Below are positions 1 through 12,831 of a stretch of DNA of 64,000 nt, one piece after another. The DNA lies in NCBI RefSeq assembly GCF_022682495.2, contig NW_026527298.1:18949-82948 (forward strand), read 5' to 3'. This stretch comes from Desmodus rotundus (taxonomy: Eukaryota; Chordata; Mammalia; Chiroptera; Phyllostomidae). The position numbers were made by a program, and so were the translations under genes. The notes beneath the pieces were generated by a model. The model saw nothing but the letters and a program-made list of their open reading frames with translations. It was not told the origin of the DNA and searched no databases. Within the stretch, counting starts at the first letter, position 1; each line of letters starts with the position of its first letter.

Positions 1-1822
1 AACCTCTGGGACAACTTTAAAACGTCAACATTAGAATCCCAGGGTGCCAGAAGGAGAAGAGGAAGAGAAAAAAATTGAAAACTCATTTGAAAAAACAATG
101 AAGGATAACTTCCTCAATCCGGCAAAGGAAATAGACTTCCAGGATGTCCAAGAATCTCAGAGAGTCCCAGACAAGTAGCTCCCAAGCTAAGAAACATCAA
201 AATTAAATTTCTCAAGATTAAAGATAAGGAGAGAATCTTAAAAGCAGCAAGAGAAAAGGACACAGTTACCTACAAAGGAGTTCCCATAAGACTGTCAGCT
301 GATTTCCCAAAAGAAACCTTGCAGGCAAGAAGGGGCTGGAAAGAAGTATTCAAAGTCATGGAAGGCAAGGGCCTACATCCAAGATTGCTCTATCAAGCAA
401 AGCTATTGTTTAGAATGGAAGGGCAGATAAAGTGCTTCCCAGAGAAGGTCACTTAAAGGAGCTCATCATCACCAAGCCCTTATTACAGGAAATGTTAAAG
501 GGAATTGATGTGGGCACTAGCGTGCAGTGTCTGCAGTGTTGTGGCTGAGATGAGACAAATTCACACAGACTACTGAGTCCTGTGGAGGAAAAGGGATGAC
601 ACCGCGACTCTCTCAAGGGGAGAGCTCCCCGACCATTGCCTTGACAGGCTTTTACCAGGTTTAATTTGCATAGGAATACAGGGCATATATGTAGAGCTCA
701 TCAGTCACTGTCAGGCAGAGATGATCAAATAATAGATAACATTCAAAGAACTTTGAGGGCTTATTTAGAGTCAGGGTCAGATAGCAGAGGGGCCATAAAA
801 CTTTGGGGAACCAAACTCCTTTCATGCTTGGACCCCTATCATTTAAATTGAGGGTATTAGCCAAGTAGGTTTCATAGGATTTTATGCATTCTTTTTTAGG
901 CCTGATCAACCTGGGGAACCTGCCTTTTCCAGCACAGGGCTGCACCCACCTCTGGCATTGTTTCAGGCTTTAGTCATAGTTTCAGGCTTAAGTCATAGTT
1001 TCAGGCTTAAGTCAGGGAGGGGAAGTAAGGCAGCCAAGAAATTAGGAGACTTCTTGCAGACAGAATGAGGACTCAGGCTATGTCAAAGCCGAGGGTCGAG
1101 GGTCCATCACTCCCTTTTACTATAGCTCCCCAAGTACTTCCCTGAGGGCCCCTTCACGACCATGCTTGTCTTAGGTCATCCCTCCTTTCAGGAATCTTAC
1201 CTGTCAGTGGTTAACTGGTCATCTGCTTGGGGCCAAGCAGGGTGAGGTGAAAGGGGGCAGAGGTGGTGCCCCTACAGGGAAGATAAGCTTTGTCTCCTAA
1301 GTGGCTTAAGGTCCCAAGGTCTTTTTACTCAGCCTTAGCTATGGGCCGGGGGGTGGGGTGTGGGGGGTGGTTACAGATTCTGAAAACAGGAAAGGAGGTT
1401 CCCAACTGGGAATTATATAAGAAATAGAAGAAGATAAAAAACTATGAACGGTAAAATGATAACAAATTCACAATTATCAACGACTGAACCTAAAAAAAAA
1501 AGAAAACAAAAACTAAGCAAACAATTAGAACAGAATCAGAGAAATGGACATCACATGGAGGGTTTTCAGTGGGGAGGTGGAGCGGAAGAATCGGGGGGCA
1601 AAGGTACAAGGAATAAGAAGCATAATTGGTAGGCATAAAATAGGGAGAGGTTAAGAATGGTATAGGAAACAGAGAATTCAAAGAACTTATATGTACAACC
1701 CATGGACATGAACTAAGGGGGGAATGCCGGAGGGTTGGGGAGTGCAGGGTGGAGGGGCATTACAGGGGAAAAATTGGGAAAACTGTAATAGTATAATCAA
1801 TAAAATATACTTCTAAAACAAG
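1..1822 (+). mobile_element. HAL1 (half-L1) retrotransposon, 5'-truncated by the window edge and split by an insertion
   Basis: Bases 1-500 encode the decayed C-terminal half of an L1-type ORF1, related to the other ORF1 copies in this window but broken by stops (for example near 177). The element resumes at about 1,408 with the typical 3' region: an A-rich stretch, a G-rich tract near 1,560-1,750 and a terminal AATAAAATATAC-like tail at about 1,800-1,815. ORF1 is followed directly by the 3' end, with no ORF2, which is the HAL1 layout. A block at 507-1,407 interrupts it. Confidence 0.75.
507..1407 (-). mobile_element. Probable solo LTR inserted in the HAL1
   Basis: This roughly 900-bp block has no similarity to the HAL1 it splits and is flanked by GGGAATT at 500-506 and 1,408-1,414, a possible target duplication. 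On the minus strand it ends in a U5-like segment finishing in CCCACA (plus strand TGTGGG at 509). It holds a short imperfect tandem repeat at 960-1,015. No retroviral coding sequence is seen. The LTR call rests on layout and style of sequence; the family is not identified and the ends are uncertain. Confidence 0.45.
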
Positions 1823-2225
1823 AAAGTGTCCAAGAAACATTCTTATGTGGCTAAGCAGGGTTTGAAAGTGTACACACGAGACAGCCTTTCCCAACATTCG
1901 TCTACTGGGGACTTGTATGTCACACAGTGAGATGCTGTGCAACCAATAAAAATAAAAACTGAAATTTAAACACATAAAATTACACAATGATTTCTAGTGA
2001 AATATTTGTGTTATAAAACCACCTTGTGGAAATATTTGGACAAACATGATAGAAGACTATGTTTCTCACCAGACCCTAAATAAATTGGTACTTTTCCTTC
2101 AATAAGAGAAAAATTCAGAACTTGAGAAAGACATTACTAAAAATGTTTTAATGAAGTCTCTTTCATTTTAACTTAATATATAATCATGTAAAATTGGATG
2201 TTTACTGCACAATTTTATTTTTTTA
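1823..2225. other. Non-coding stretch, nothing recognised
   Basis: AT-rich DNA between a HAL1 tail and a SINE. No convincing coding frame, RNA gene or named repeat was recognised. Confidence 0.5.
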
Positions 2226-2436
2226 TTCTTTAAAAAAAGACTTTATTTATTTGTTTTTAGGCGGAGGGAAAGGGTGGGAGAGAGGAAGAAAAACATCAAT
2301 GTGTGGTTGCCTCTTTCGCACCCCACTCTAGGTCCCTAGCCTGCAACTCAGGCATGTGCCCTGACCAGGAATTGAACCAGTGACTCTTTGGTTCACATGC
2401 TGGTGCTCAATCCATTGAGCCATACCAGCCAGGTCT
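2226..2436 (-). mobile_element. VES-type tRNA-derived SINE
   Basis: Read on the minus strand it starts with a tRNA-like head (CTGGCTGGTATGGCTCAATGG near 2,436), carries the box-B-like GGTTCAATTCC near 2,370, and ends in a GA-rich tract and A/T-rich tail near 2,230-2,290. This head, body and tail recur more than ten times in the window and match the bat VES family. Confidence 0.85.
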
Positions 2437-2823
2437 TAACTGCACAATTTTGTTAGTTCTCTGCTTCTGGATTTTCCTCCCTTGGCTTCAAGTACCTGAG
2501 CATTGGAGGGGGCCCTCCCAATGTAAGAAGAGTGTGCAAAACAGACTGTTTGAGGGGGGAGGATGAGCACTCCACTGCTCACAAGGGGTGAGCTATCGAG
2601 ACTCTGTTTTTAAGCACTGAAATAAGTGACTTTAATGACACCTAATTACAAAGTTTCTTATTTTGGCTGAAGGAGGAGGAGTATAGTAGTATAGACACTC
2701 TGGAAAAGAGTTTGTTAGATTCTTATAAAATCAAACATACACTTATGAAATGACCCAGCAATGCCCCTCTGAAGTATTTACACAAGATAAATGAAAACCT
2801 ATGTTCACACAAAAACCTGTATG

Positions 2824-3093
2824 ATGCCCTGGATGGTGTGGCTTAGTTGGTTGGAGTGTGGTCCTGTAATCAAAAGGTTGCAGGTTCAGTTCTAGTCAGG
2901 ACACATACCGAGGTTGCAGGTTGAATCCCAGGTCCTGCTGCATGTGATCCCCAGTCAGCTTGTGTACAGGAGGCAACCAATCTATGCTCATCTCTTGCAT
3001 CGATGGTTCTCTCTCCATGCCTCTCCCTCCAAAAGCAATGAAAAAAACCAAAACAAAACATGTCCTCTGGTATGGATTTTCAAAAATTAAATA
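2824..3093 (+). mobile_element. VES-type SINE inserted in the old L1
   Basis: tRNA-like head at 2,826 (CCCTGGATGGTGTGGCTTAG), box-B-like GGTTCAGTTCTAG near 2,884 and an A-rich tail near 3,040-3,090. It is bounded by near-identical CCTGTATG-containing copies at 2,812-2,823 and 3,094-3,106, which look like target-site duplications. Confidence 0.8.
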
Positions 3094-3190
3094 AAAAGCC
3101 TGTATGCTAAGGTTTATAGTAACTTTATTTTTAGTTGCCAAAAACCAAATCCAACCCAAATGTCTTTCAATTGATGAATGGACTTTATAC

Positions 3191-4150
3191 TTTCCTTTTT
3201 TTGAATTGTTATTCAACTACAGTTATCCCCATTCTTCCCCCATTACTCTCCCCTGCCCTACCCACACCCCACCTCCCACATTCAATCTGTCCCCTGCCCC
3301 ATTGTCTTTCCCATGGGTCCTTTATACAAGTTCCTCCCCTTCCCCGTCTTTCACCCATTACCCCACTCACCCTTCCCCTCTGGTTACTCTCAGTTTGTTC
3401 TTCATTTCCAAGTCTCTCTGTTTATTTTGCTCACTTGTTTGTTTTGTTGATTAGTTTCCACTTGTAGATGAGATCATATGGTATTTGTCTTTCTCCACCT
3501 GGTTTATTTCACTGAGCATAAAACTCTCTCCCGTTCCATCCATGCTGTAGCAAAGGGTAGCAGTCCTTTTTTTCTACTGCATAGGATTCTACTGTGTAAA
3601 TGTGCCACAGTTTTTTGATCCACTCATTTACTGATGGGCACTTAAGCTGTTTCCAGCACTTAGCTATTGTAAATAGCACAGCTATGAACATTGGGGTGCA
3701 TAGCAGTGTTTGAATTGGTGTTTCAGGATTCTTAGGTTATAATCCCAGCAGTGGAATTGTCAAATCAAAAGGTATTTCCAGTTTTAGTTTTCTGAGGAAA
3801 TTCCATACTGTTTTCCATAATAGCTGCACCAGTCTGCTTTCCCACCAACAGTGCACTAGGGTTCCCTTTTTTCCACAACCTTGTCAGCACTTGTTGTTTG
3901 TTGATTTGGTTATGATGGCCATTCTAACCAGTGTGAAGTGGTAGCTTATTGTGGTTTTAATTTGCATCTCTGTTATGGCAAATGATGTTGAGCACCCTTT
4001 CATATGTCTCTGGGCCATTTGTGTGCCCTCCGCGGAGAAGTGTGGTTCAGGACCTTTGCCCATTTTTTAACTGGATTGTTTGTCTTCCTAGTGTGGAGTC
4101 CTGTGAGTTCTTTATATATTTTGTAGATCAAACCCTTATTCAAGTTGGGT
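3191..4150 (-). mobile_element. L1 3' fragment inserted antisense in the old L1
   Basis: The minus strand carries the L1 ORF2 C-terminal end (3,600-4,140), a G-rich 3' UTR (3,215-3,450) and a tail starting near 3,195. The flanks GAATGGACTTTATAC (3,176-3,190) and GAATGGAGTTTAGTATATAC (4,151-4,170) look like a slightly decayed target-site duplication. Same subfamily as 12,976-13,592 and 17,163-18,336. Confidence 0.8.
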
Positions 4151-4545
4151 GAATGGAGTTTAGTATATACATGTAGTAGAATACTACTCAGCAATAGAAA
4201 AGAAATGAAGTACTGATACATTTTATGAAGTGGATCCAGTACACCATGTGAAAAAATCCAGACTGAAAAGCTTCATACTATATGCTTCTGTTATATAAAA
4301 TTACAGAAAAGAAAAAATAGTAGGAACAGAAAATGGATGTGTGGTACCCAGGATTGGGAGTAAGAAGAGAATTTGACCACAAAGGGTATGGAAGACGGAA
4401 TTTGAGGGTGTGATATAACTCTTCTGTATCTTGATTGTAATCATAATTACACAACTTTATGCACTTACCAAAACTCCTAAAACTGTATGCCAAAAAAATG
4501 GATTTTACTGTATGTAAATTTTAAAATAAATTTTAGATTACATAG

Positions 4546-5007
4546 GCAGCATGCATTATTTTTCTGTTGACCAATATGTGCTCTAGAAGAAATATAACAA
4601 AGAAGCCAATATGTGTCATATTTTCTCAGGACAGAGAGCAATATATAAAACTTTCACAGTACATCATGCTTTTATTTCCTCCCTTTTTCATACATTATAG
4701 AAGTTAAATATGGGCAAAGGAATGGCTCAGGCTTATAGTAGATTGTCCTAAGAATATTACTTTAAGTTTTATAAAACATGTATTCTTTCAGATAAAGAGG
4801 AATATCACAGAGTGAATGTATTTACCAAGACACCAAAACTGCATGTTTATATGTTCCAATTTATGTAAAGTTGTACTCATTCATTCATTCATTATTTACT
4901 GTGTATTCATTCTGTTTCAGGCACTGGGGATTTGGCAGTGAATAAGATACATTCTAGTAAGAGGCTCAGGAGAAGGAAATTAATGCAAATTAACACATAA
5001 ACAGGAC
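4546..5007. other. Non-coding stretch with an ancient repeat remnant
   Basis: Mostly unassigned AT-rich DNA. The TCATTCATTC tract at about 4,878 followed by GCACTGGGGATTTGGCAGTGAA at 4,921 resembles a widespread old mammalian interspersed repeat; its family name is not certain. No coding signal. Confidence 0.4.
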
Positions 5008-6092
5008 TCTGGTCAAGATGGAAGCATAGATAGATATACTTTGCCTCCTCTCACAACCAAAAGAAGGACAACAGCAAATTCAAAAACAAAAAATAACCAG
5101 AACTGCCAGAAAATCAAACTGTATGGAAGTCCAACAACCAAGGAGCTAAAAATGAAATTCATTCAGACCGGTAGATGGAGTGGAGACAGGCAACCGGGGT
5201 GAAAAGGACACACAGCAAGGCAGCAGCTGGAGGACCAGGAGGGCAAGGTGGCAGCCGGTGGTTCCATATTTGCATGCGGATAAACGAGGAGGGACAACTG
5301 GAGAGTGAGACAGACAACACAACCCAGGGTCGTGGCATGGGAAAGAAGCCTCAAAACTTCTGGCTGTAAAAAGCTGTGGAGGTTGCAGTGGTGGGAGAAA
5401 CTCCCAGCCTCACAGGAGAGTTCACTGGAGAGATCCATGGCATCCTAGATGTACACAAACCTACCCACCTGGGAATTAGCACCAGAAGGGCCCGATTTGC
5501 CTGTGGGTAGTGGAGAAATTGACTGAAAGCCAGCCAAGAGGCATTGGAAGCAGCATTGTTCCCTCTCTGAACTCTCCGCCACACAGAGTGGTTGCCCCGC
5601 CCTGGCAAATACCTAAGGCTCTGCCCCTTACAAGATAAAAAGTGCACCAAGACAAAGAAATATGGCCCAAATGAAAGAACAGATCAAACCCCCCTCCCAA
5701 ATAGAACTAAGTGATGAAGAGATAGCCAACCTACCAGATGCAGAGTTCAAAACACTGGTAATCAGGATGCTCACAGAAATGGTTGAGTATGGTTGCAAAA
5801 TAGAGGAAAAAGTGAAGGATATGCAAAGTGAAATAACCAGGACTCAAATCCATTATTTGGAACAGAAGGAAGAAATAAACATTCAACCAGAACAGAATGA
5901 AGAAACGGGGAGGGTAAGAATAGTATAGAAAATGGAGAAGCCAAAGAACTTATATGTACGATCCATGGACATGAACAAAGGGTGAGGGGAGAATGCTGGT
6001 GGGAGGGGGGGGGTGCAGTGTGGAGGGGAATACAGGGGAGGAAAAAAATGGGACAACTGTAATAGCATAATCAATAAAATATACTTAAAAAA
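5008..6092 (+). mobile_element. HAL1 retrotransposon with internally deleted ORF1
   Basis: The 5' end resembles L1/HAL1 5' UTR (CTCTGGTCAAGATGGAAGC at 5,008). ORF1 opens at 5,662 (MAQMKEQIK...) and stays open to 5,928, but after the QNEET segment it jumps straight into 3'-UTR sequence, so the C-terminal RNA-binding part is gone. The G-rich tract and AATAAAATATAC tail end at about 6,090. No ORF2. Confidence 0.8.
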
Positions 6093-6124
6093 ACATAAAC
6101 AAAAACTTGCAGTAGAAGAATGAA

Positions 6125-8720
6125 AGGGCAGCCAAAAGAACACCTCTTGGAAGAAACTCTGCCAGATGGTGGTTTAAGTTTCTAATGCTTGTCCCCTCCC
6201 AGAAATATGAATTTGAACAGCTAACCACACATGAAAAATATCTTCACAAGACCTAAGGATTCCAAGTAAGATATTACAGCACCTGGGTGTGGCAGAAAAA
6301 TAAAAAAAGATGCACTGAGGTGAGTATGAAAGAGAGTTTTACATCACCTCCTTCATCTCAGGAGCCCACGGCACAGAGAGACACACTCTCCATGGAGGGG
6401 CGAAAGTGAAGTGAGTGCTTAACTTTCCCATGGACCCCAGCACTGGCCTGCATCAAGCTGGCTCCCACAAACTCCCAGCCTGCCCCACAACTGCATGTCC
6501 TCTGTACCATGAATCTAGGCACAACCCACAGACTAAGATCCCAAGGCCTCCAGGCGCAAGCCCACCCATGGGACACGACAGATGGCCCACCCAGACTCTC
6601 TCTCCAAGGGCTGACAGGTGATGGGATTTTCTAAGTCAGTCTGTGAAGACCTGAAGAGGTGCCTACTCCTCCAGTGGCATACCGGGAGAGGCTAAAGGAT
6701 CTGGCAGTGGGGCAAACAGAAGCCATTGTCCATTTTCTGAGTCCTCTCACCACAGACCCACAGAACCAGCAGGCTGGTGCCATATTTGAGACTCCATCAA
6801 CCTGGCTAACACTTTTGACCCACATTGGAAATCCCCAGAGACTCTGCCCCACCCAACTTACAGGCCCACTCAAGGTGCTTTTCCATATGAATAACTGGTC
6901 TTGGCTCAGGCTTCAAAGCTTCCTAAATCTTATCACACAAGCAACAGCTGGCCTCAGTGAGCCCCAGGCAGGGCATTAGCAGCAGCCAGAGTAGTTTCAC
7001 AGCTGTACTTCCTCTGGGAATCTCCAAGCCCAGCACAAACTGCAGATTGCTCTTGCAGGTGGCCCCAGGCAAAACACAGGTGGGAGTGGACCTTGGCTGG
7101 CACCACCCAGGAAACCCCAGAGCAGGCGCACCTAGTGAGTGGCTACAGACCTCGATAGGCCACCACCACCCTGCCCCTGCACTGCTGATCCTCCACAGAG
7201 GGCAACGATTGGTGGTCAGTGGTCACCGCCAGTCCTTGCAGCTGACTGACCTGATAAATCCCTCCGACTGATCTGCCAACAGCAATCAAGGCTCAACTAC
7301 AGTAAGAGGGTGTACTCAGCCCACATGAAGGGCACACCTAGAGTATTCAGCTTGGATGATAGGGGAGGCTGTTCCATTGGACCTTATAGGACACCTACTA
7401 CATTAGGGCATGTTACCAAGACAGGTAGTCATAGCATCTCTACTACACAGAAACAAACACAGGGAGCTGCCAAAACAAGGAGACAAAGAAACATGGCCCA
7501 AATGAAAGAACAGATCAAAACTCCAGTAAAAGAACTAAACAAAATGGAGATAAGCAATCTATCAGATCCAGAGACCAAAACACTGGTTATAAGGTTACTC
7601 AAGGTTGAGGACCTCAACAGTATAGAAAAAGATCCATTCAGAAATGAAGGATTCACTAATTAAATTAATAAAATATTTATGGGGAAACAACAGTATAGTG
7701 GATGAAGCTGAGAATGAAATCAATGATTTGAAACATAAGGAAGCAAAACAACACTAATCAAAACAACAAGAAGGAAAAAGAATTTTAAAAATGAGGATAG
7801 TGTAAGGAGCCTCTGGGACAACTTCAAGCATTCCGATATTCTCATCATAAGGGTACCGGAAGGAGATGAACAAGAAATTGGAAACCTATTTGAAAAAATA
7901 ATGACAGAAAACTTCCCTAACTTGGTGAAGGAAACACACGCAAGCCCAGGAAGCACAGAGAGTCCCAAACAAGATGGATGCAAAAAGGCTCACTCCAAGA
8001 CACATCATAATTAAAATGCCAAAGGTTAAAGATAAAGAGAGAATCTTAAAAGCAGCAAGAGAAAAGCAGTGAGTTACTTACAGGGGAGTTCCCATAAGAC
8101 CTGATTTCTCAAAAGAAACTTTTCAGGCTAGAAGGTATTGGCAAGGAATATTCAAAGTCATGAAAAGCAGGGTCCTACAGCCAAGACTGCTCTACCCAGC
8201 AAAAATATCATTTAGAACCAAAGGGCAGATAAAGTGCTATCCAGACAAGGAAAAGCTAAAGAAGTTCATCATTACCAAACCATTACTATAAGAAATCTTA
8301 AAGGGACTTTTTTACAAAAAAGAAGAATATCAAATCTATCAAAATAAAATGGTAAAAAATACACATCTATCAACAATTGAATCTAAAAAACATACTAAGA
8401 AAACAGGAAGAACAGAGACAGAATCATGGATACAGAGAATATTTTGATGGTTGCCACATGGGAAGGGGGTAGAAGAGAATGGTGAAGAGGTGAGATTAAG
8501 AAGTACAAATAGGTAGTTACAGAATAGCCATGGGGATGTAAATTAAAGTACAGAGTAGGAAATGGAGTAGCCAAGAACTTATATGCATGACACATGGACA
8601 CGAACAATTATGTGGGGATTGCCTGAGTATGTGGTGGGTGCTGTCTGGAGGAGGGAAGAGGGCGGAAACTGGGAGAATTCTAATAGCATAATCAATAATA
8701 TACATACATATTTTTAAAAA
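6125..8720 (+). mobile_element. Long HAL1/L1 5'-UTR plus ORF1 element, decayed
   Basis: About 1.3 kb of GC-rich 5'-UTR-like sequence (6,125-7,490) leads into an ORF1 start at 7,494 (MAQMKEQIK...), which is frameshifted around 7,620-7,760. ORF1-like sequence continues to about 8,300, followed by the HAL1 3' region and AATAATATACATAC tail near 8,690-8,715. It is older and more diverged than the copy at 22,536-24,300. Several open frames in the 5' part (6,415-7,270) are artefacts of GC-rich sequence. Confidence 0.65.
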
Positions 8721-9150
8721 GCAAATTAGACACAAGCCTTAAATTAATGTATTTCTTGTATTTAACCTTAATCATCTTGAAAACTATTTTTAAATATAAA
8801 ACTCTAAACACTTTTGTGACTTATTCTTGCACAAATAAGCCACAATGTGATAGTTTGCTTAAAACTGTATTTTCTTCAGTTGGAGACAATGAGGAGAAGT
8901 GGATTAAATGAGATAATACTTGGTGCCACATCTGGCACAGGATGGGCGCTGAGTGTGTTGTCCTTACCACTGCGATTCTTGGCATTTGCTGAGTGAGTAA
9001 CAGATAGGGCTGTTGTGGATTTGGAATCTGTGACCCAGCAGCCTCTTCACCTTTCCACCTCCAGCTCCTAGACAGTGCCTGCTATACCAGCACCTCCCCC
9101 TCACAGGACAACCACTCACCCCTACCTGGTGACTCACTTTGAATCTACCT
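8721..9150. other. Non-coding stretch, nothing recognised
   Basis: No coding frame or clear repeat was recognised between the HAL1 tail and the L1 remnants that follow. Confidence 0.4.
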
Positions 9151-9820
9151 TATGCAACTTGGGTACATCCAGAGGCTGTAAAGTACAGCATAGGGAATAG
9201 AGTCAATAACATTGTAACAACTATGCATGGTGCCAGGTGGGTACTAGACTTACTGGGGAGATCACGTCATAAGTTACATAAATGTTTAACCACTATGGTG
9301 TATGCCTGAAAGTGATATAATATTGAATGTCAACTGTAAATGCAAGATTTTAATAAAACAACTCCTAACTCTAGAAAATAAGAACTTACATAAATCAATT
9401 AATGTGATACACCACACTAACAGAAAGATAAAATATGTATGATAAAAATACCTTACATATTTTATACACCTTTTCATAATAAAAACTCTCAACAACCTTG
9501 GTATAGAAGCTGTGTACCTAAACAAAGTAATGGCCATATATGACTATCCCATAGCTAATATCATAAATGTAGAAAGATTTTCCTCTAAGTTCAAGAAGAG
9601 AAGATGCCCAATAATCTCATCATTTCTATGTAACATAGTACTAGAAGTCCTAACCAGAGCAATTAAGAAGGAAAAAGAAATAAGTGTTAACTAACCCTAT
9701 TGTGATAATCATTTTACAATGAATTGAAATATATGTGTATCAAATTATCATTTTGTACACCTTAAACTTACAATGTTACATGTCATTATATCTCAACAAA
9801 GCTGTGGTGAAACTTGACTT
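9151..9820 (+). mobile_element. Ancient L1 fragments
   Basis: 9,160-9,350 and 9,690-9,810 resemble old L1 3'-UTR pieces (GTACAGCATAGGGAATAGAG; TTGTACACCTTAAACTTACA). 9,380-9,690 resembles L1 ORF2 just after the reverse-transcriptase core, with many breaks. The order suggests one or two degraded insertions. Confidence 0.55.
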
Positions 9821-10572
9821 GTGATAATCCTTAAATATTATAAAGTAGCCTGTCACAAAATGTGGGGGAAGGCAAAGAGAACAGTAAATGTTGTTGCATA
9901 TGTTTATTTATTTATGTTTATTTGCATTCAAGAATGTCTGAAAGAAAAAGTATACCTAAGTAGAAAGTCTTATTTTTATGGGAGTGGATTTAGGGTTGTG
10001 TCCCTTATCTTTTCCTGGGTAACCAGAGAACAACATCTCATTCAACAGTAAGTATATATTTAACTAATGTTTCTGGGGGTTGGCTAGTGTAGGCTTAGCT
10101 TGGCTGAGTGGCTCCACTCTCCATGCCTCTTATCTTCCTCTTGTCTATATCCTAACCTAGTTCTGTTCTCGCAGTGATGGCAGGGGGGTAAGAGTGAAAG
10201 ACAAATTGTACAAGTGCTTTTTTTATGGCTGTGGTTTCTCCACATCCATTACTCAAAGCAGGTCAAAGGGCCATGGCCAAAATCAAGGTGTGAAGATATA
10301 CACACTGTCCATGGGGATTGTGAAGAGGACAAAGCAAATACTTCTAAACAGTAATGTAATTGTATATAAAGGTGACTTTTACTTTTTTCTATATACTTTT
10401 CTGTGATTCTTATTATTCATTTTAATAACCAGTGTATATGATTTTAGCATCAGAAAAAATAATAAAGCCACCATTTGGGTTTACAACAAAGGAGAAGAGA
10501 CAATATCTATTATTTTCCTGTGTTCGCTCTGCCAAAGTGAGACCAGGAACAGATTGTAGTATTGACCAGTAA
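9821..10572. other. Non-coding stretch, nothing recognised
   Basis: AT-rich intergenic DNA. Short open frames here show no recognisable protein similarity. Confidence 0.45.
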
Positions 10573-12312
10573 CTGTTTTTTTAAGTGCATTTTATTGATT
10601 ATGCTATTATAGTTTTCCCAATTTTCCCCCTTTATCTCCCCTCCACCCTGCACCCCAAACCCTCTAGCATTCCCGCCACTTAGTTCATGTCAATGGGATG
10701 TACATATAAGTTTCCTATACCATTCTTAACCTCTCCCCGTCTATTTTATCCCTACCAATTGTTCTTCTTATTCCCTGTATCTTCCCCCCATTCCTCCCCT
10801 CTACCTCCCCACTGAAAACCCTCCATGTGATCTCCATTTCTCTGATTCTGTTCCTGTTCTAGTTGTTTGCTTCGTTTTTGTTGTTTTTCTTTATTTTAGG
10901 TTCAGTTGATAGTTGTTAGTTTGTTGTCATTTTTATGTTTGTAGTTTTTAATCTTCTTCTATTTCTTAGATAATTACCTTTAACATTTCATGTAATAATG
11001 GCTTGGTGATGATGACCAAGTCCTTTAACTTCACCTTATCTGGGAAGCACTTTATCTGCCCTTCCAATCTAAATGGAAGGGCAGCTTCCATTATAAATGG
11101 ATAGCTTTGCTGGATAGAGTCATCTTGGATGTAGGTCCTTGCCTTTCATGACTTCAAATACTTCTTTCCAGCCCCTCCTTGCCTGCAAGGTTGCTTTTGA
11201 GAAATCAGCTGATAGTCTTATGGGCACTCCTTTGTAGGCAACTCTCTCCTTTCCTTTTGCTGCTTTTAAGATTCTCTCCTTATCTTTAATCTTGGGTAAT
11301 GTAATTATGATGTGCCTTGTTGTGTTTCTCTTTGGTTGCAACTTCTTTGGGACTGTCTGGGCTTTCTGGACTTCCTGGAAGTCTGTTTCCTTCACCAGAA
11401 TGGGGAAGTTTTCCTTCATTATTTGTTCACATAAGTTTTCAATTTCTTGCTGTTGCTCTTCTCCTTCTGGCACCCCGATAATTTGGATATTGGAATGTTT
11501 AAATTTGTTACAGAGGTTCCTAAGCCTCTCCTCATTTTCTTGAATTCTTGTTTCTTCATTCAGTTCCAGTTGGATGTTTATTTCTTCCTTTTGTTCCAAA
11601 TCGTTGTTCTGAGTCCTGGTTTCCTTCCTGTCACTGTTGGTTCCCTGAATATTTTATTTCACTTTGGATGTGCTTCATTTGTTCCTTCATTTTGTGACCA
11701 AGCTCAATCAGTTCTGTGAACATCCTGTTTAGAACTCTCCATCAGATAGGTTGGCTATCTCCTCATCGCTTAGCTCTTTCTCTGGAGTTTTGCTCTGTTC
11801 TTTCATTTGGGCCATATTTCTTTGTCTCAGCACAACTGTTAAGTTGTAAGAGGGCAGGGTCTTAGGTATTCACCAGGGCAGGGCAACCCTCTTTGTTGCA
11901 TTGTTGTGCTGTCTGTGGGGGAGGGGGCAGAGAGGGAACAATGCAGCTCGCTTGCTCAGCTCTAGCCCCAGTTTCCAATGAACTCTCAAGTGACACTGGG
12001 AGTTTCTCCCACCATGGCAACGCCCACCATAGTCCATAGTCAGCTCTGAGTCTCAGTTTCCCAGTCAGGCAGACCCACTTGAGAGGTCTATGCCTTGCAG
12101 TGGGTCCTCTCCATCTGCCCGTCTCCCTTGTCTCCCTTCTACCAGTCTGGTTGGTCTGGTCGACTGTTTCTTTAATTCCTTGGCTGTTGGAGTTCCATGG
12201 GGTTTGATTTTCTGGCACTTCTGGTGGTTTGTTGTTTTTTAGATTGGTTGTTATCCTCCTTTTGGGTGTGTAAGGAAGCGAAGGGTTTCTACCTATGCCT
12301 CCATCTTGGCCA
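10573..12312 (-). mobile_element. Nearly full-length HAL1
   Basis: On the minus strand: 5' end at CCAAGATGGAGGC (about 12,308), 5' UTR to about 11,815, ORF1 start region (ATGGCCCAAATGAAAGAACA, 11,814-11,795), an open ORF1 stretch at 11,599-11,120 (159 codons, with the RNA-binding segment ending in MKGKDLHPR), then the 3' region and A-rich tail near 10,575. ORF1 is interrupted upstream of 11,600 and by a local duplication near 11,060-11,100. No ORF2. Confidence 0.8.
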
Positions 12313-12831
12313 GAACTTGACCACTAGATGTTAATATGAACATTAGAGTAAAGCTGAAGAAGAGCAGCAAAAGAATCATAGTACCGAAATATAATGTAAA
12401 AAATGTTCCTTTTATAGGTGAGATCATATCTGTGAAAATTTGCCTTTAAAAAGTTCCTGATCAATTTGAAGTCCACATGAAAAACAGATGTACACTGTTT
12501 AACTTAACTGACTGAGAATCAGAACTATATATGAACTGAAACCAGAAATATTATTAGGAGAGAATGCAAAAAGACAAAGTCAGAAATAAAAAGGAAAGAT
12601 AAATTGAAATACATGACAGAAGAAGCACTAAGAATTGTTAAAAACAGGCGAGAGGCCAAAGTAAAGGTGACAAAAGCAGGGTTAGAATCCTGAATGAGGT
12701 TCTTCAACAACTGCAGAGAAGGAGAACTATTTTAATGGTCAATGTAAGGAGACAGAAGAGAACAACACAAAAGGAGGAACACAAGCTATCTAGAAGAAGA
12801 TTCAAAAAATAAAGGAGAAGTCTATAGGGTT
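12313..12831. other. Non-coding stretch, nothing recognised
   Basis: A-rich intergenic DNA; may contain very old L1 sequence but none was assigned. Confidence 0.4.

Larger units (their letters stand above)
2641..4545 (+). mobile_element. Old L1 3' end (host of nested insertions)
   Basis: Segments 2,641-2,823, 3,094-3,190 and 4,151-4,545 read as one degenerate L1 ORF2 C-terminal and 3'-UTR sequence, including the familiar GAATACTACTCAGCAATA motif near 4,180. A SINE (2,824-3,093) and a younger opposite-strand L1 (3,191-4,150) interrupt it. Confidence 0.7.
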
